A stretch of DNA of 10,354 nucleotides from an uncultured Fastidiosipila sp. (GCA_938014865.1 CALLQJ010000264.1:1-10354), one strand, 5' to 3'; positions 1 through 7,096 are shown, counted from the first letter of the stretch. Notes: generated by a model from the sequence alone, not told the origin. A program made the numbers and translations.

Positions 1-1160
1 TTCTGCGACAAGGGCAGAATCCCGATTTTGAAGGGCGCTAAAGCCGGATGGAAACGCATCACGGTCCGGCTCTGGCCGTTTTCCAGTTCTTCCTCATCGT
101 AGGCCGCACAAAGGAAGGCCAGGAGCACGCGGTCAACCCCGAGTGAGGGTTCTACCACGTAAGGGATGTATTTCTCATTTTTCTGCGGATCAAAATACAT
201 CAGATCTTCTTTGGCATACTCCATGTGCTGCTTGAGGTCGTAGTCCGTACGGTCGGCAATCCCCCAAAGTTCGCCCCAGCCGAAGGGGAAGAGATATTCA
301 ATATCCGTGGTGGCCAGCGAATAGAAGGACAGTTCTTTTTCGCCGTGGTCACGGAAACGCAGATCTTCTTCCGGCAGGCCTAAGTCCAAAAGCCAGCGGA
401 AAGAGAAATCTTTCCAGTATTTAAACCATTCCAGATCCGTGCCCGGTTCGCAGAAGAACTCCAGCTCCATCTGCTCGAATTCACGGGTGCGGAAAATGAA
501 ATTTCCCGGCGTGATTTCGTTGCGGAAGGATTTGCCGATCTGGGCAATTCCGAAGGGGATCTTTTTGCGGGCCGAACGCTGCACATTGGCAAAGTTGACG
601 AAAATACCCTGGGCCGTTTCCGGACGCAGGTAAACTTCCGAACTGCTTTCTTCGGTAACCCCCAAAAAGGTCTTGAACATCAGATTGAATTTGCGGACAT
701 CGGTGAAATCGTGCGCTCCGCAGTTCGGACAGGGAATATCATGTTCGCGGATATAGACGATGAGCTCTTCATTGCTCATGCCGTCCAGGGCCGGACGCTC
801 GGGGTCCTCGGCTGCTTTTTTGCCCGCCTTCGTATTCCAGAAACCTTCGATCATCTGGTCGGCTCTGAAACGCGTCTTGCACGAGCGGCAGTCGATCAGA
901 GGATCGTTAAAGCCGCCGACGTGGCCGGAGGCGCGCCAGACTTCGGGATTCATTAAAATCGCCGCATCGACGCCTACATTGTAGACCGATTCCTGTACGA
1001 ACTTCTGCCACCAGGCGTCTTTTACATTCTGCTTGAGCAGTACGCCCAAGGGGCCGTAGTCCCAGGTGTTGGCCAGACCGCCGTAAATTTCCGAACCCGG
1101 AAATACAAAACCGCGCGTCTTGGCCAGCGAAACGAGACGATCCATCGTTACTTTACTCAT
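1..1160 (-). CDS. glyQS: Glycyl-tRNA synthetase, dimeric class II type (partial, C-terminus beyond window)
   Basis: Charges tRNA-Gly with glycine using ATP, in the cytoplasm. The 386 residues visible read as the single-chain bacterial/eukaryotic-type enzyme rather than the alpha2-beta2 form. Four cysteines form two CxxC pairs (C91/C94 and C144/C147), the zinc-ribbon-like insertion known in this family. The class II motif 2 region is FRNEITPG (about 212-219) followed by FRTREFEQMELEFF. Motif 3 is EPSLGVDRVLLAFL (about 350). The sequence leaves the window at GILPLSQ, the start of the C-terminal anticodon-binding domain; family members are usually about 460 residues. The start is the ATG at 1158-1160, which overlaps the rpoZ stop as ATGA. 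Its SD (GAGG, 7 nt spacing) lies inside the last rpoZ codons, so translational coupling to rpoZ is likely. Last visible gene of the remA-gmk-rpoZ unit. Confidence 0.97.
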   Translation of the reverse strand, partial: MSKVTMDRLVSLAKTRGFVFPGSEIYGGLANTWDYGPLGVLLKQNVKDAWWQKFVQESVYNVGVDAAILMNPEVWRASGHVGGFNDPLIDCRSCKTRFRADQMIEGFWNTKAGKKAAEDPERPALDGMSNEELIVYIREHDIPCPNCGAHDFTDVRKFNLMFKTFLGVTEESSSEVYLRPETAQGIFVNFANVQRSARKKIPFGIAQIGKSFRNEITPGNFIFRTREFEQMELEFFCEPGTDLEWFKYWKDFSFRWLLDLGLPEEDLRFRDHGEKELSFYSLATTDIEYLFPFGWGELWGIADRTDYDLKQHMEYAKEDLMYFDPQKNEKYIPYVVEPSLGVDRVLLAFLCAAYDEEELENGQSRTVMRFHPALAPFKIGILPLSQ

Positions 1161-1729
1161 AGATCTTCCTCATCCTCCGGTTCGTCATCGATAGAACCGT
1201 CGATATCATCAAGATCTTCATCCAGGTCAATCTCTTCTTCCTCGTCGGCGCTGAATTCGATGTCTTCGTCCTCATCGTCGTCTTCGTCTTCTTCCACAAC
1301 TTCCTGAATGCGTTTAGCGGCTTCTTTTCTTTCGACCGCTTCCGCCTCATCCGGCAGCAGGAAAACTTCGTCGGGATCCATGACACGGATCTTCGATACG
1401 GGCGCCGGATCGGGTTCTTCCGCCAGCGGGGTGTAGTTCGAAGGGAGCATGTCCTTGGCGTCGCTCTCTTCCTGTGCCTTGCGCAAGGCTTCTTCCAGTT
1501 CGGGACGCAGCGGAATATAAGGGTCTAAATCCCCGGGCAGGCTCCCGATCTTATCGGCAGCGAGCTCCTTGCAGGCCAGCGTCACCAGGTTCGGATTATC
1601 TTCCGACTCTTCGACCAGCGGCATGGCCCCGTCTACAAGCTGACGGGTACGGCGCGCAATGGTAATCGCTAAGGTATAACGATTCTGGGTACGCGGCAAT
1701 AATTCCTCAATAGGCGGATCAATTAACAT
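1157..1729 (-). CDS. rpoZ: RNA polymerase omega subunit with long acidic C-terminal extension
   Basis: Omega promotes folding and assembly of the beta-prime subunit in core RNA polymerase. The N-terminal ~62 residues match the family: IEELLPRTQNRYTLAITIARRTRQLVDG, then a substitute for the usual 'KPVTIALEEIAAGKI' block (NLVTLACKELAADKI, about 47-61). Typical Bacillota omegas are about 65-90 residues, but this one is 190. Residues 63-145 form a Pro/Glu-rich linker with a short charged helix-like stretch (about 125-145). Residues 146-190 are about 70% Asp/Glu. The ATG at 1727-1729 follows AAGGAGGT with a short spacer. A GC-rich hairpin lies just upstream of the SD. The gene follows gmk by 90 nt and overlaps glyQS by 4 nt. 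The order remA-gmk-rpoZ is the conserved Bacillota order; having glyQS next, instead of coaBC-priA as in Bacillus, is different. The tail recalls the acidic tail of the RNA polymerase delta subunit, but that comparison is inference. Confidence 0.93.
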   Translation of the reverse strand: MLIDPPIEELLPRTQNRYTLAITIARRTRQLVDGAMPLVEESEDNPNLVTLACKELAADKIGSLPGDLDPYIPLRPELEEALRKAQEESDAKDMLPSNYTPLAEEPDPAPVSKIRVMDPDEVFLLPDEAEAVERKEAAKRIQEVVEEDEDDDEDEDIEFSADEEEEIDLDEDLDDIDGSIDDEPEDEEDL

Positions 1730-1740
1730 AGTACCTCCTT

Positions 1741-1769
1741 CTCACAGCCGCAGGCTGCGGCGTGAAAAA
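1741..1769 (-). promoter_or_regulatory. Hairpin just upstream of the rpoZ ribosome binding site
   Basis: Reading toward rpoZ, a T6 run is followed by CACGCCGCAG, then CTGCGGCTGTG, then AGAAGGAGG and the rpoZ ATG. The arms GCCGC/GCGGC pair around a five-base loop, and CAC/GTG extend the stem past a one-base bulge. The T-run is on the 5' side in the gene direction, so it is not an intrinsic terminator for gmk. It could stabilise or process the mRNA or affect rpoZ translation. Function unknown. Confidence 0.4.
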
Positions 1770-1819
1770 ACAGCAAAATAAGGCAAATTAAGCATTTGCC
1801 TCTACCGTAGTATTCTATT

Positions 1820-2476
1820 CTAACGCTTTAAGACTTTTTCTTCAATGCCCGGCCGTCTTTTGCTGCGCAGCTTCTCAGCCAGGATAATGTGCCGGATCTC
1901 GGCCAGACTTTTTTCTATATCTCTGTTCAGCACCACATAGTCAAACTGCGGCGCCATTTGAATTTCTTTTACGGCCTGCTCCAGCCTGGACGCCATACTC
2001 TTTTCATCTTCCGTGCCCCGGCCGCGCAGGCGCTTTTTGAGTTCGGACAAGGAAGGCGGCAGAAGAAAGATACTCAGCGCTTCGCTGAACTTTTCTTTTA
2101 TAGCCAGGGTGCCGGGCACCGTAATGTCGAGCACGCAGTCGTCGCCGCGGGATAAAATTTCTTCAATGCCTTTGCGCGGGGTGCCGTAGTAATTGCCGGT
2201 ATAGCAGTCATGCTCTAAGATTTCATCGGCCGCCAGCATCCTTTTAAATTCGTCGACGCTGCGGAAATAATAATGGGTGCCTTCTTTTTCGGAGGGCCTG
2301 GGTTTGCGGGTCGTGACGGAAACGGAACTTTTCAGCTCGGGCCACTCAGCGCGCAGCCTTTCGATGATGGTCCCCTTGCCTACTCCGGAAGGGCCGGAAA
2401 TACAGATTAAGACCCCCCTGGCCGGCTCATCGGCAAAATCCTGTATCGTGACCGCCAATAAATCTTCCGCCTTCAT
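1820..2476 (-). CDS. gmk: Guanylate kinase
   Basis: Phosphorylates GMP to GDP with ATP, the step feeding GTP and dGTP synthesis. The 218-residue product has the P-loop GPSGVGKGT at about 28-36, the GMP-binding TTRKPRPSEKEGTHYYF block at about 55-71, and the GNYYGTP motif at about 94-100. These are diagnostic of the family, and the length is slightly over the usual ~205 because of about 20 extra N-terminal residues. I chose the ATG at 2474-2476 because GGAGG lies 11 nt upstream. The longer frame would begin with a TTG inside remA and has no comparable SD. The usual D-VQG motif of bacterial enzymes reads DITVPG here (Gln to Pro). It lies 25 nt downstream of remA and 90 nt upstream of rpoZ, probably in the same transcript. 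Confidence 0.96.
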   Translation of the reverse strand: MKAEDLLAVTIQDFADEPARGVLICISGPSGVGKGTIIERLRAEWPELKSSVSVTTRKPRPSEKEGTHYYFRSVDEFKRMLAADEILEHDCYTGNYYGTPRKGIEEILSRGDDCVLDITVPGTLAIKEKFSEALSIFLLPPSLSELKKRLRGRGTEDEKSMASRLEQAVKEIQMAPQFDYVVLNRDIEKSLAEIRHIILAEKLRSKRRPGIEEKVLKR

Positions 2477-2501
2477 TTCTACTCTACCCTCCGCGTTTTC
2501 C

Positions 2502-2756
2502 TTATTCTTCCGCTTCAAGAGGCGATGCTAATATCTTATCGCTGTCTAATGCGGATAAAATCACGTGATCGCTGTCCATTACCAGGACCGTCTTGGTTTT
2601 CCGGCCCGCCGACGCATCAATCAGCGCACCGCGGTCGCGGGCGTCCTGGATCATGCGTTTAATCGGCGCACTGTCGGGCTGAACCACGGCGAGAATGCGA
2701 TCTCCCGCGACTAAATTGCCGTAACCGATTTTGTAAAACGTTAATGTTTCCGCCAT
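2502..2756 (-). CDS. remA: RemA-like DNA-binding regulator (DUF370)
   Basis: Small protein of 84 residues with the hallmark RemA core: IGYGNLVAGDRILAVV near the N-terminus, then PIKRMIQDARDRG and a stretch ending VLVMDSDHVILSAL. In Bacillus subtilis, RemA is an oligomeric DNA-binding activator of biofilm matrix and osmoprotection genes. In other Bacillota it is often present without a known target, so here the family is secure but the regulon is not known. The start ATG (2754-2756) has an AAGGTG SD a few bases upstream. It is the first gene of the apparent remA-gmk-rpoZ-glyQS operon, matching the conserved remA-gmk-rpoZ order. Confidence 0.95.
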   Translation of the reverse strand: MAETLTFYKIGYGNLVAGDRILAVVQPDSAPIKRMIQDARDRGALIDASAGRKTKTVLVMDSDHVILSALDSDKILASPLEAEE

Positions 2757-2827
2757 CTGACACCTTCATGAATCGAACGGCCGGCCGGAACGCTTCCGCC
2801 GGGCCCGTCCGCCCTTCTTACCGCTTC

Positions 2828-2856
2828 ATTTAAAGACTAACAAAAGGCCGAGACAA
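2828..2856 (-). promoter_or_regulatory. Candidate promoter of the remA-gmk-rpoZ-glyQS operon
   Basis: On the minus strand TTGTCT (2851-2856) and TTAAAT (2828-2833) are separated by exactly 17 nt, each matching 4 of 6 consensus bases for a housekeeping sigma factor. This would give a 5' leader of about 65 nt to remA. It overlaps the inverted repeat at 2841-2879. The match is modest, so this is only a candidate. Confidence 0.3.
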
Positions 2857-2879
2857 GACGTTTTGCCTTTGGCCTTTTG
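2841..2879 (-). terminator. Possible terminator after the transpeptidase gene
   Basis: A perfect 9-base inverted repeat, CAAAAGGCC (2841-2849) and GGCCTTTTG (2871-2879), encloses a 21-base loop about 105 nt after the stop of the upstream penicillin-binding protein gene. On the minus strand it is followed by a T-rich but interrupted stretch (TTAGTCTTT). The long loop and broken U-tract make it weak. Confidence 0.35.
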
Positions 2880-2984
2880 CGGATCGTTCTTTATCTTATC
2901 AAATTTTAACAAAAGAGTGCAAAGTCTCTGCCGCCCCGCCTCGCCCGCCGCAGATGCGCCAAGCGAGCAATACGATACGTCTCC

Positions 2985-4400
2985 TCAGCCTCCCGTGCTG
3001 CGGACCGCCGCTTCCAGAAGCCTGCCGCCGACGGCCACGGCCGTTGAATTCGTACCGGAGACATCTTCACAGATGACCGCTGCTGCCCAGCTGTAATCAG
3101 GATCGTTAATGAAGCCGGTCCAGAGCGCATTATTGCTGCGTCCGCCTTCCGTGTCGACTTCCAGAGTGCCGGACTTGCCGCCGACCTCAAAGCCGTCTAT
3201 CCGGGCATTCGTCTGAATGCTCTGATCCGAGGCAACGGCTTCGGTCATCAGCTGCTGCAGACGCGCCGCCACCTGCGGGCTGAACATCCGGCCGATTTCC
3301 TTCGGCTCGGCTTTCTCTTTGACCTGATTCAAAGGGTTCGTGATCTTGCTGACAATATGCGGCTCCATGAGCTTGCCGCCGTTGGCGACCGCCGCGGAAG
3401 TCAGGGCCAGATCGACAGGCGTAAAATTCAGAACCAAATCGCCGACGGCCTGTCCGGTGCCGAACCAGGATAATAAGGCCTCATCGTGTTCCGCCGCCTC
3501 ATTATTCCAGCGCGGCGCTGCCTTGCTGAGACGGTCTACGGAATCGAGTTTCTGCAGCCCGGTGCTGTCGAGAAAGTCAATCATTTCGTCGGCGCCCGTG
3601 GCTACCGCCAGTTCACCGAAGAAGACATTGCAGGATAAGGTAAAGGCACTGTTTAAATCGACATGCCCGTGCCCTGAATCGCGGGCCCCGTTCGGCCGCA
3701 GAGGTTCTCCCGTGCAGTCCAGAGAAAAGGAGGGATTGCGCTCCGGCGATTCCAGCCAGGCGCCCGTAGTAAAGATTTTAAACACCGAACCCGGCGCATA
3801 GCGGCCCATCAGGGCGCGGTTAAATAAACCGCTGTCGGGAATATCCTCGTAGGCGATAATATTCGCCATCGGCGCGGCGGGGGTCGATACCATGGCGACG
3901 ATCTCGCCGGTGCGCCAGTTCAGCAGCACCGCCGTCCCCGTATAATCCTGCATCAGCTCATAGGCATAGGCATTTAAAGCCGAATTGAGCGTTAAATGAA
4001 TATTGCTGCCCTGCATCCCGCGGCCGGAAAAATCCAGAAGCAGCTGTTCAATGAGCCGGCGCCGCGTGCCCAGCAGTTCATCCTGATAAAGCGTTTCGAT
4101 CGTATTCGACATATGGTGGGTGTAGTCGCCGACCACATGCGAGATCGAGCGCTGCAGCATCGGATCTTCGGCATAGCGCCGTTCTCCTTCTTCGGAATAC
4201 GCTAAGGGAATGCCGTCGCTGCTGATGATCTCTCCTGCTTTCGCATAACGGGCCCTGAGGCTTGCCTTATTTTCGCCGGCCACCGCCAAAAGCGTGGTCT
4301 GACTTTGCCGCTGCTGATAGACCAGACCTGCCCCCAGGGCAATCGACAAGACCATAAGGACGGCAAAGGCGATTTTCAGATTGCGAATCAGTTTTTTCAT
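2985..4400 (-). CDS. pbpA: Class B penicillin-binding protein (peptidoglycan D,D-transpeptidase)
   Basis: Cross-links peptidoglycan stem peptides at the outer face of the membrane. The 471-residue protein has an N-terminal membrane anchor (about 11-28) after a basic MKKLIRNLK start. The transpeptidase domain carries all three active-site motifs: S205-V-F-K208 (catalytic Ser), S256-C-N258 and K409-S-G411. The region between anchor and catalytic domain is short, and there is no PASTA repeat. Its layout, with a LQRSISHVVGD stretch (82-92), resembles actinobacterial PbpA and related clostridial proteins rather than large PBP2 or FtsI. The ATG at 4398-4400 overlaps the stop of the preceding SEDS gene as ATGA, so the two are co-translated. 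SEDS polymerases act as pairs with class B PBPs, so the two products probably form one complex. The symbol pbpA is by analogy; whether it serves elongation, division or sporulation cannot be told from sequence. Confidence 0.94.
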   Translation of the reverse strand: MKKLIRNLKIAFAVLMVLSIALGAGLVYQQRQSQTTLLAVAGENKASLRARYAKAGEIISSDGIPLAYSEEGERRYAEDPMLQRSISHVVGDYTHHMSNTIETLYQDELLGTRRRLIEQLLLDFSGRGMQGSNIHLTLNSALNAYAYELMQDYTGTAVLLNWRTGEIVAMVSTPAAPMANIIAYEDIPDSGLFNRALMGRYAPGSVFKIFTTGAWLESPERNPSFSLDCTGEPLRPNGARDSGHGHVDLNSAFTLSCNVFFGELAVATGADEMIDFLDSTGLQKLDSVDRLSKAAPRWNNEAAEHDEALLSWFGTGQAVGDLVLNFTPVDLALTSAAVANGGKLMEPHIVSKITNPLNQVKEKAEPKEIGRMFSPQVAARLQQLMTEAVASDQSIQTNARIDGFEVGGKSGTLEVDTEGGRSNNALWTGFINDPDYSWAAAVICEDVSGTNSTAVAVGGRLLEAAVRSTGG

Positions 4401-6205
4401 GTCCTGTTAGCTCCTTCCTCATGCCGTGACGCCAGGCCCAAGAGCAGACCGGTCATGATCCACTTTGACAGCAGCGAGCTGCCGCCCTGGGCAATAAACG
4501 GCAAGGTGACCCCGGTCAGAGGAATCAGTCCCGTGGTGCCGCCGATCACGACAAAGGCTTCAAAAAAGAGGGCCGCCCCTAAAGCAAGGGCCAGGCTCGA
4601 GGTGAAGCCGTCCCGGGCCAGGATCGTGGTCCGGATGGCCCGCAGCAGCAAAATCACGATAAAGACGATCACGCAGATGCCGAAAATGACGCCGAACTCC
4701 TCGCAGACGATATCGAAAATCATATCCGATTTCGCCAGCGGAATGCCGCCCGGACTGCCGTTGCCGCGTCCGCGCCCCGTCAGATTCCCGCGGCCGATGG
4801 CCTGCAGGCCGTAGACGACCTGGCGGTTTTGGTCATTGACCTCATCCCAGAGCGAGGTCCAGCCCGAAAGGCGGCTTCGGACGTGGGGGAAAACAGCGTA
4901 GGCAAACACCGCCAGAACGCCGGAACTTAATAAGATCAGCAAAGCTTTGATGTATTCCGAGGTCATCACGACAAAGACCAGCAAGGTTACCGGCAGCAGA
5001 ATCATGATGGCGCCGAGGTCGGGCAGGAGCATCAGCAGGAAAAAGTTGACGCCCGCCCAGACGGCAAAGTAAATCTGCACCCGGAACGGCGTCCGGTTCT
5101 TAAAGAAGGCCGCCATCGTAATCAGATAGGTGATCTTCGCAAACTCCGTCAGCTGCAGCGAATGGCCGCCCAGGGAAATCCACAAGCCGGCCCCGTGAGT
5201 CGCCGCCCCGCGTCCGAAAATCAAGGTGATGATCAAAAGAAGCGGGGTAATGATGCCGCTTAAAACCGTAATCGCTTCCAGGAAACGGGTCCGCGACGTA
5301 ATCAGCATGACCAGCCATAAAACGGCCAAGGCAATAAAAAGGGCCATCAGCTGGGTACGGTAGGCAGAAAAAAGTTCGCGGGCCGCCTGCAGCATCTCCG
5401 CCTCGCTGCCGCTTTCGACGGCGCGGCGCCAGGTCCTCGTGCCGACCAGGGCCAGGCGGGACTGGATGGCCATGCCGATCACCGTCAGCTGAGCCGCCGT
5501 CAGGAATAAAATCCGGTCGGCAAAGCGCAAAATCAAGGGCAAAAGCAGGAAATAAAGATCCAAAAGCAAGAGCGCCACGGCCGTGTACAGCAGGAAATCC
5601 TTCTGCACCTCTTTCACGCCCGGCATCATGCGGAAAACCAAAAAGGTGGTGATCAAGGTGAAAAGGTTCATCAGGATCCACATCGCGTAAGGCGGGCGGG
5701 AATTTCTTTCCACCGCCCGGTAGAAGGCCTCGTCATCGAAGATCGCTTCCTCATAGGTCTCGCCGCGCTCCGCGGCAATGGCCCTTTCATCCACAAAAAC
5801 AAAGGTCGAAGGGCCGAAGCTGACCGTATCGCCGTTTTTGAGCCGGCACGGTTCATGCACTTCTTCCTCATTCACAAGCACATCGGACGCTGCCCCCTGC
5901 GGCCTCACGTACCAATCCCCGTCAAAGCGGTAGATCAGGGCATGCCGCCTCTTCACCTCATCCGAATAGATGCGAATATCATTAGACGCCGCCCGGCCGA
6001 TGTTCGTCGTATGGTACAAAGGCAGGCTCATCGTCTGCCCGTCCCCCTGATTGCTCAGGAGAAAATAGCCCTGTGCAGGTCTCAGGCTGTGCTTGATCCC
6101 CCAATTCAGATCGCGGATCGAGGACAGCAGAAGACGCAGGGCAATGATGACGGCCAGTACTACAAAGACGTAGCGCAAAAGATAGGATGCTTCATAAATT
6201 GTCAC
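4397..6205 (-). CDS. rodA: FHA domain-SEDS fusion (FtsW/RodA/SpoVE-family peptidoglycan polymerase)
   Basis: SEDS proteins polymerise lipid II into glycan strands. The 602-residue product has three parts: an N-terminal membrane segment (about 8-28); a cytoplasmic FHA domain (about 47-138) with G70-R71, S74-N75, R87-H88 and N112 in the places of the conserved GR, S, RxH and N residues; and a multi-pass SEDS core (about 172-593). The core has LQLTEFAKI (about 350-358), PDLGAI (395-400, the Asp that is catalytic in RodA), SGW (447-449), QVVYGLQAIGRGNLTGRG (about 462-479), IPLAKSDMIFDIVCEEFG and the GTTGLIPLTGVTLPFIAQGGSS signature (about 556-577). I chose the GTG at 6203-6205 because GAAGGAG sits 7 nt upstream. 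An in-frame TTG at 6271 falls in the -10 box and cannot be the start. Usual SEDS proteins are about 370-430 residues, so the extra length is the FHA module. The symbol rodA is by family only. Confidence 0.93.
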   Translation of the reverse strand: MTIYEASYLLRYVFVVLAVIIALRLLLSSIRDLNWGIKHSLRPAQGYFLLSNQGDGQTMSLPLYHTTNIGRAASNDIRIYSDEVKRRHALIYRFDGDWYVRPQGAASDVLVNEEEVHEPCRLKNGDTVSFGPSTFVFVDERAIAAERGETYEEAIFDDEAFYRAVERNSRPPYAMWILMNLFTLITTFLVFRMMPGVKEVQKDFLLYTAVALLLLDLYFLLLPLILRFADRILFLTAAQLTVIGMAIQSRLALVGTRTWRRAVESGSEAEMLQAARELFSAYRTQLMALFIALAVLWLVMLITSRTRFLEAITVLSGIITPLLLIITLIFGRGAATHGAGLWISLGGHSLQLTEFAKITYLITMAAFFKNRTPFRVQIYFAVWAGVNFFLLMLLPDLGAIMILLPVTLLVFVVMTSEYIKALLILLSSGVLAVFAYAVFPHVRSRLSGWTSLWDEVNDQNRQVVYGLQAIGRGNLTGRGRGNGSPGGIPLAKSDMIFDIVCEEFGVIFGICVIVFIVILLLRAIRTTILARDGFTSSLALALGAALFFEAFVVIGGTTGLIPLTGVTLPFIAQGGSSLLSKWIMTGLLLGLASRHEEGANRT

Positions 6206-6270
6206 GGCGTCTCTCCTTCGAAAGTCCGGCGCTTTTATCCGAGAACAAAAGCCCGTGCTTTTTGATAACA

Positions 6271-6299
6271 ATTATAGCGGATTTAGGCATTTCGGACAG
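6271..6299 (-). promoter_or_regulatory. Promoter of the FHA-SEDS/transpeptidase operon
   Basis: A perfect TATAAT -10 box on the minus strand (6271-6276) lies 17 nt from CTGTCC (6294-6299), a weak -35. Transcription would begin near 6264, giving a leader of about 58 nt before the GTG at 6205. It lies downstream of the eda terminator, so the operon is independently transcribed. Confidence 0.6.
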
Positions 6300-6324
6300 C
6301 GTATTCGGGGAAAATGACAAAAAA

Positions 6325-6354
6325 GCAAGAAAGAAAAACCCCGGCCCGCCGGGG
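6325..6354 (-). terminator. Intrinsic terminator of eda
   Basis: On the minus strand CCCCGG-CGGG-CCGGGG (6339-6354) forms a perfect six-pair GC hairpin with a four-base loop, followed directly by TTTTTCTTTCTT. This is a strong rho-independent terminator about 100 nt after the eda stop. It insulates eda from the cell-wall operon. Confidence 0.88.
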
Positions 6355-6377
6355 CACCGGAATTTTCGCTTTGCTGA

Positions 6378-6450
6378 GGCCTTTGATAAAGGATTGAAAT
6401 AAGACCTCTGAATTGTAATAAGACCTTTGATAAATACTTTAATAAGGACT
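6378..6450. repeat. Degenerate short tandem repeat after eda
   Basis: Between the eda stop and its terminator are about four imperfect units of 19-24 bases. They share TAAGACCT-T-GA-like cores: GGCCTTTGATAAAGG, TAAGACCTCTGAA, TAAGACCTTTGATAAA and TAAGGACTTGAA. The first unit also forms a small CCTTT-GAT-AAAGG hairpin (6380-6392). No coding potential was seen. Confidence 0.5.
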
Positions 6451-6454
6451 TGAA

Positions 6455-7096
6455 TCAGGCTTCGGGGCGGACCTTGCGCATGCGGGCGACCGCTTCTTTC
6501 GCCTTCTCTTCAATGGCGTCCCAATTGCCTTCCGCAATCAGATCCTTCGGGCACATCCAGCTGCCGCCGACAAAGGCGATGCGGTCAAAGCTGAGGTAAT
6601 CTTCGAGATTATCCAAATTGACGCCGCCGGTCGGGACAAATTCCGCCTTCGTGAAGGGGCCCGCCAAAGCTTTGATCGTTTTGATGCTGCCGTAGTTGCC
6701 GGCCGGGAAGAACTTAAAGATTTCAATGCCCAGCTTCATGCCCTGAATGATTTCCGTAGGCGTCACGGCACCGGGGAGAATCGGGACCTCAAGCTCATTG
6801 GCTGCAGCGATCACGTCCTTATCCATGCCGGGCGAGACCAAGAACTTCGCACCGTTCTTAACGGCGGTCCGGGCCTGTTCGGGGGTCAGAACCGTGCCGG
6901 CGCCGACAATCACTTCCGGCACTTCTTCGGCAATCGCCTTAATGCCGGCCGCGGCCGCATCCGTCCGGAAGGTCACTTCCGCCGAATTAATGCCGCCCGC
7001 CAGGAGGGCTTTTGCCAAAGGAACGGCGTCCTCTTCTTTTTCAATCACAACGACCGGAACAATTCCGCATTTTCTGAGTTCATCAACAATATTCAT
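6455..7096 (-). CDS. eda: 2-dehydro-3-deoxyphosphogluconate / 4-hydroxy-2-oxoglutarate aldolase (KDPG/KHG aldolase)
   Basis: Cleaves KDPG to pyruvate and glyceraldehyde 3-phosphate in the Entner-Doudoroff and hexuronate pathways. The 213-residue product has normal family length and is a class I aldolase. Schiff-base Lys128 sits in the motif IEIFKFFPAG. Glu40 and Arg44 in AEVTFRT match the catalytic Glu and phosphate-site Arg. Further family motifs are GAGTVLTPEQ (about 65-74), FLVSPG (85-90), LPGAVTPTE (107-115) and PTGGVN (155-160). The ATG at 7094-7096 follows AAAGGA with 8 nt spacing. The gene stands alone, between a strong terminator and a possible promoter/operator. The cognate sugar-acid kinase or dehydratase is not in the window, so the in vivo substrate (gluconate, glucuronate or galacturonate route) cannot be decided here. 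Confidence 0.96.
   Translation of the reverse strand: MNIVDELRKCGIVPVVVIEKEEDAVPLAKALLAGGINSAEVTFRTDAAAAGIKAIAEEVPEVIVGAGTVLTPEQARTAVKNGAKFLVSPGMDKDVIAAANELEVPILPGAVTPTEIIQGMKLGIEIFKFFPAGNYGSIKTIKALAGPFTKAEFVPTGGVNLDNLEDYLSFDRIAFVGGSWMCPKDLIAEGNWDAIEEKAKEAVARMRKVRPEA

Noticed and set aside
1820..2518. Longer start (TTG at 2516-2518) for guanylate kinase
   Set aside because: It overlaps remA, uses a rare start without an SD, and adds residues not seen in the family. The ATG at 2476 has GGAGG upstream.
2782..2793. A GGCCGGCCGG palindrome upstream of remA
   Set aside because: Short GC palindromes recur across this GC-rich window (for example near 7845), so it is not distinctive.
5100..5681. 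A 193-codon minus-strand frame within the SEDS gene
   Set aside because: It is out of frame with the SEDS core, which has clear family motifs throughout. The product is His/Pro/Gly-rich and has no SD.
4397..6271. Longer start (TTG at 6269-6271) for the FHA-SEDS gene
   Set aside because: The TTG lies in the TATAAT box and would be at or upstream of the transcript start. The GTG at 6205 has a well-placed SD.
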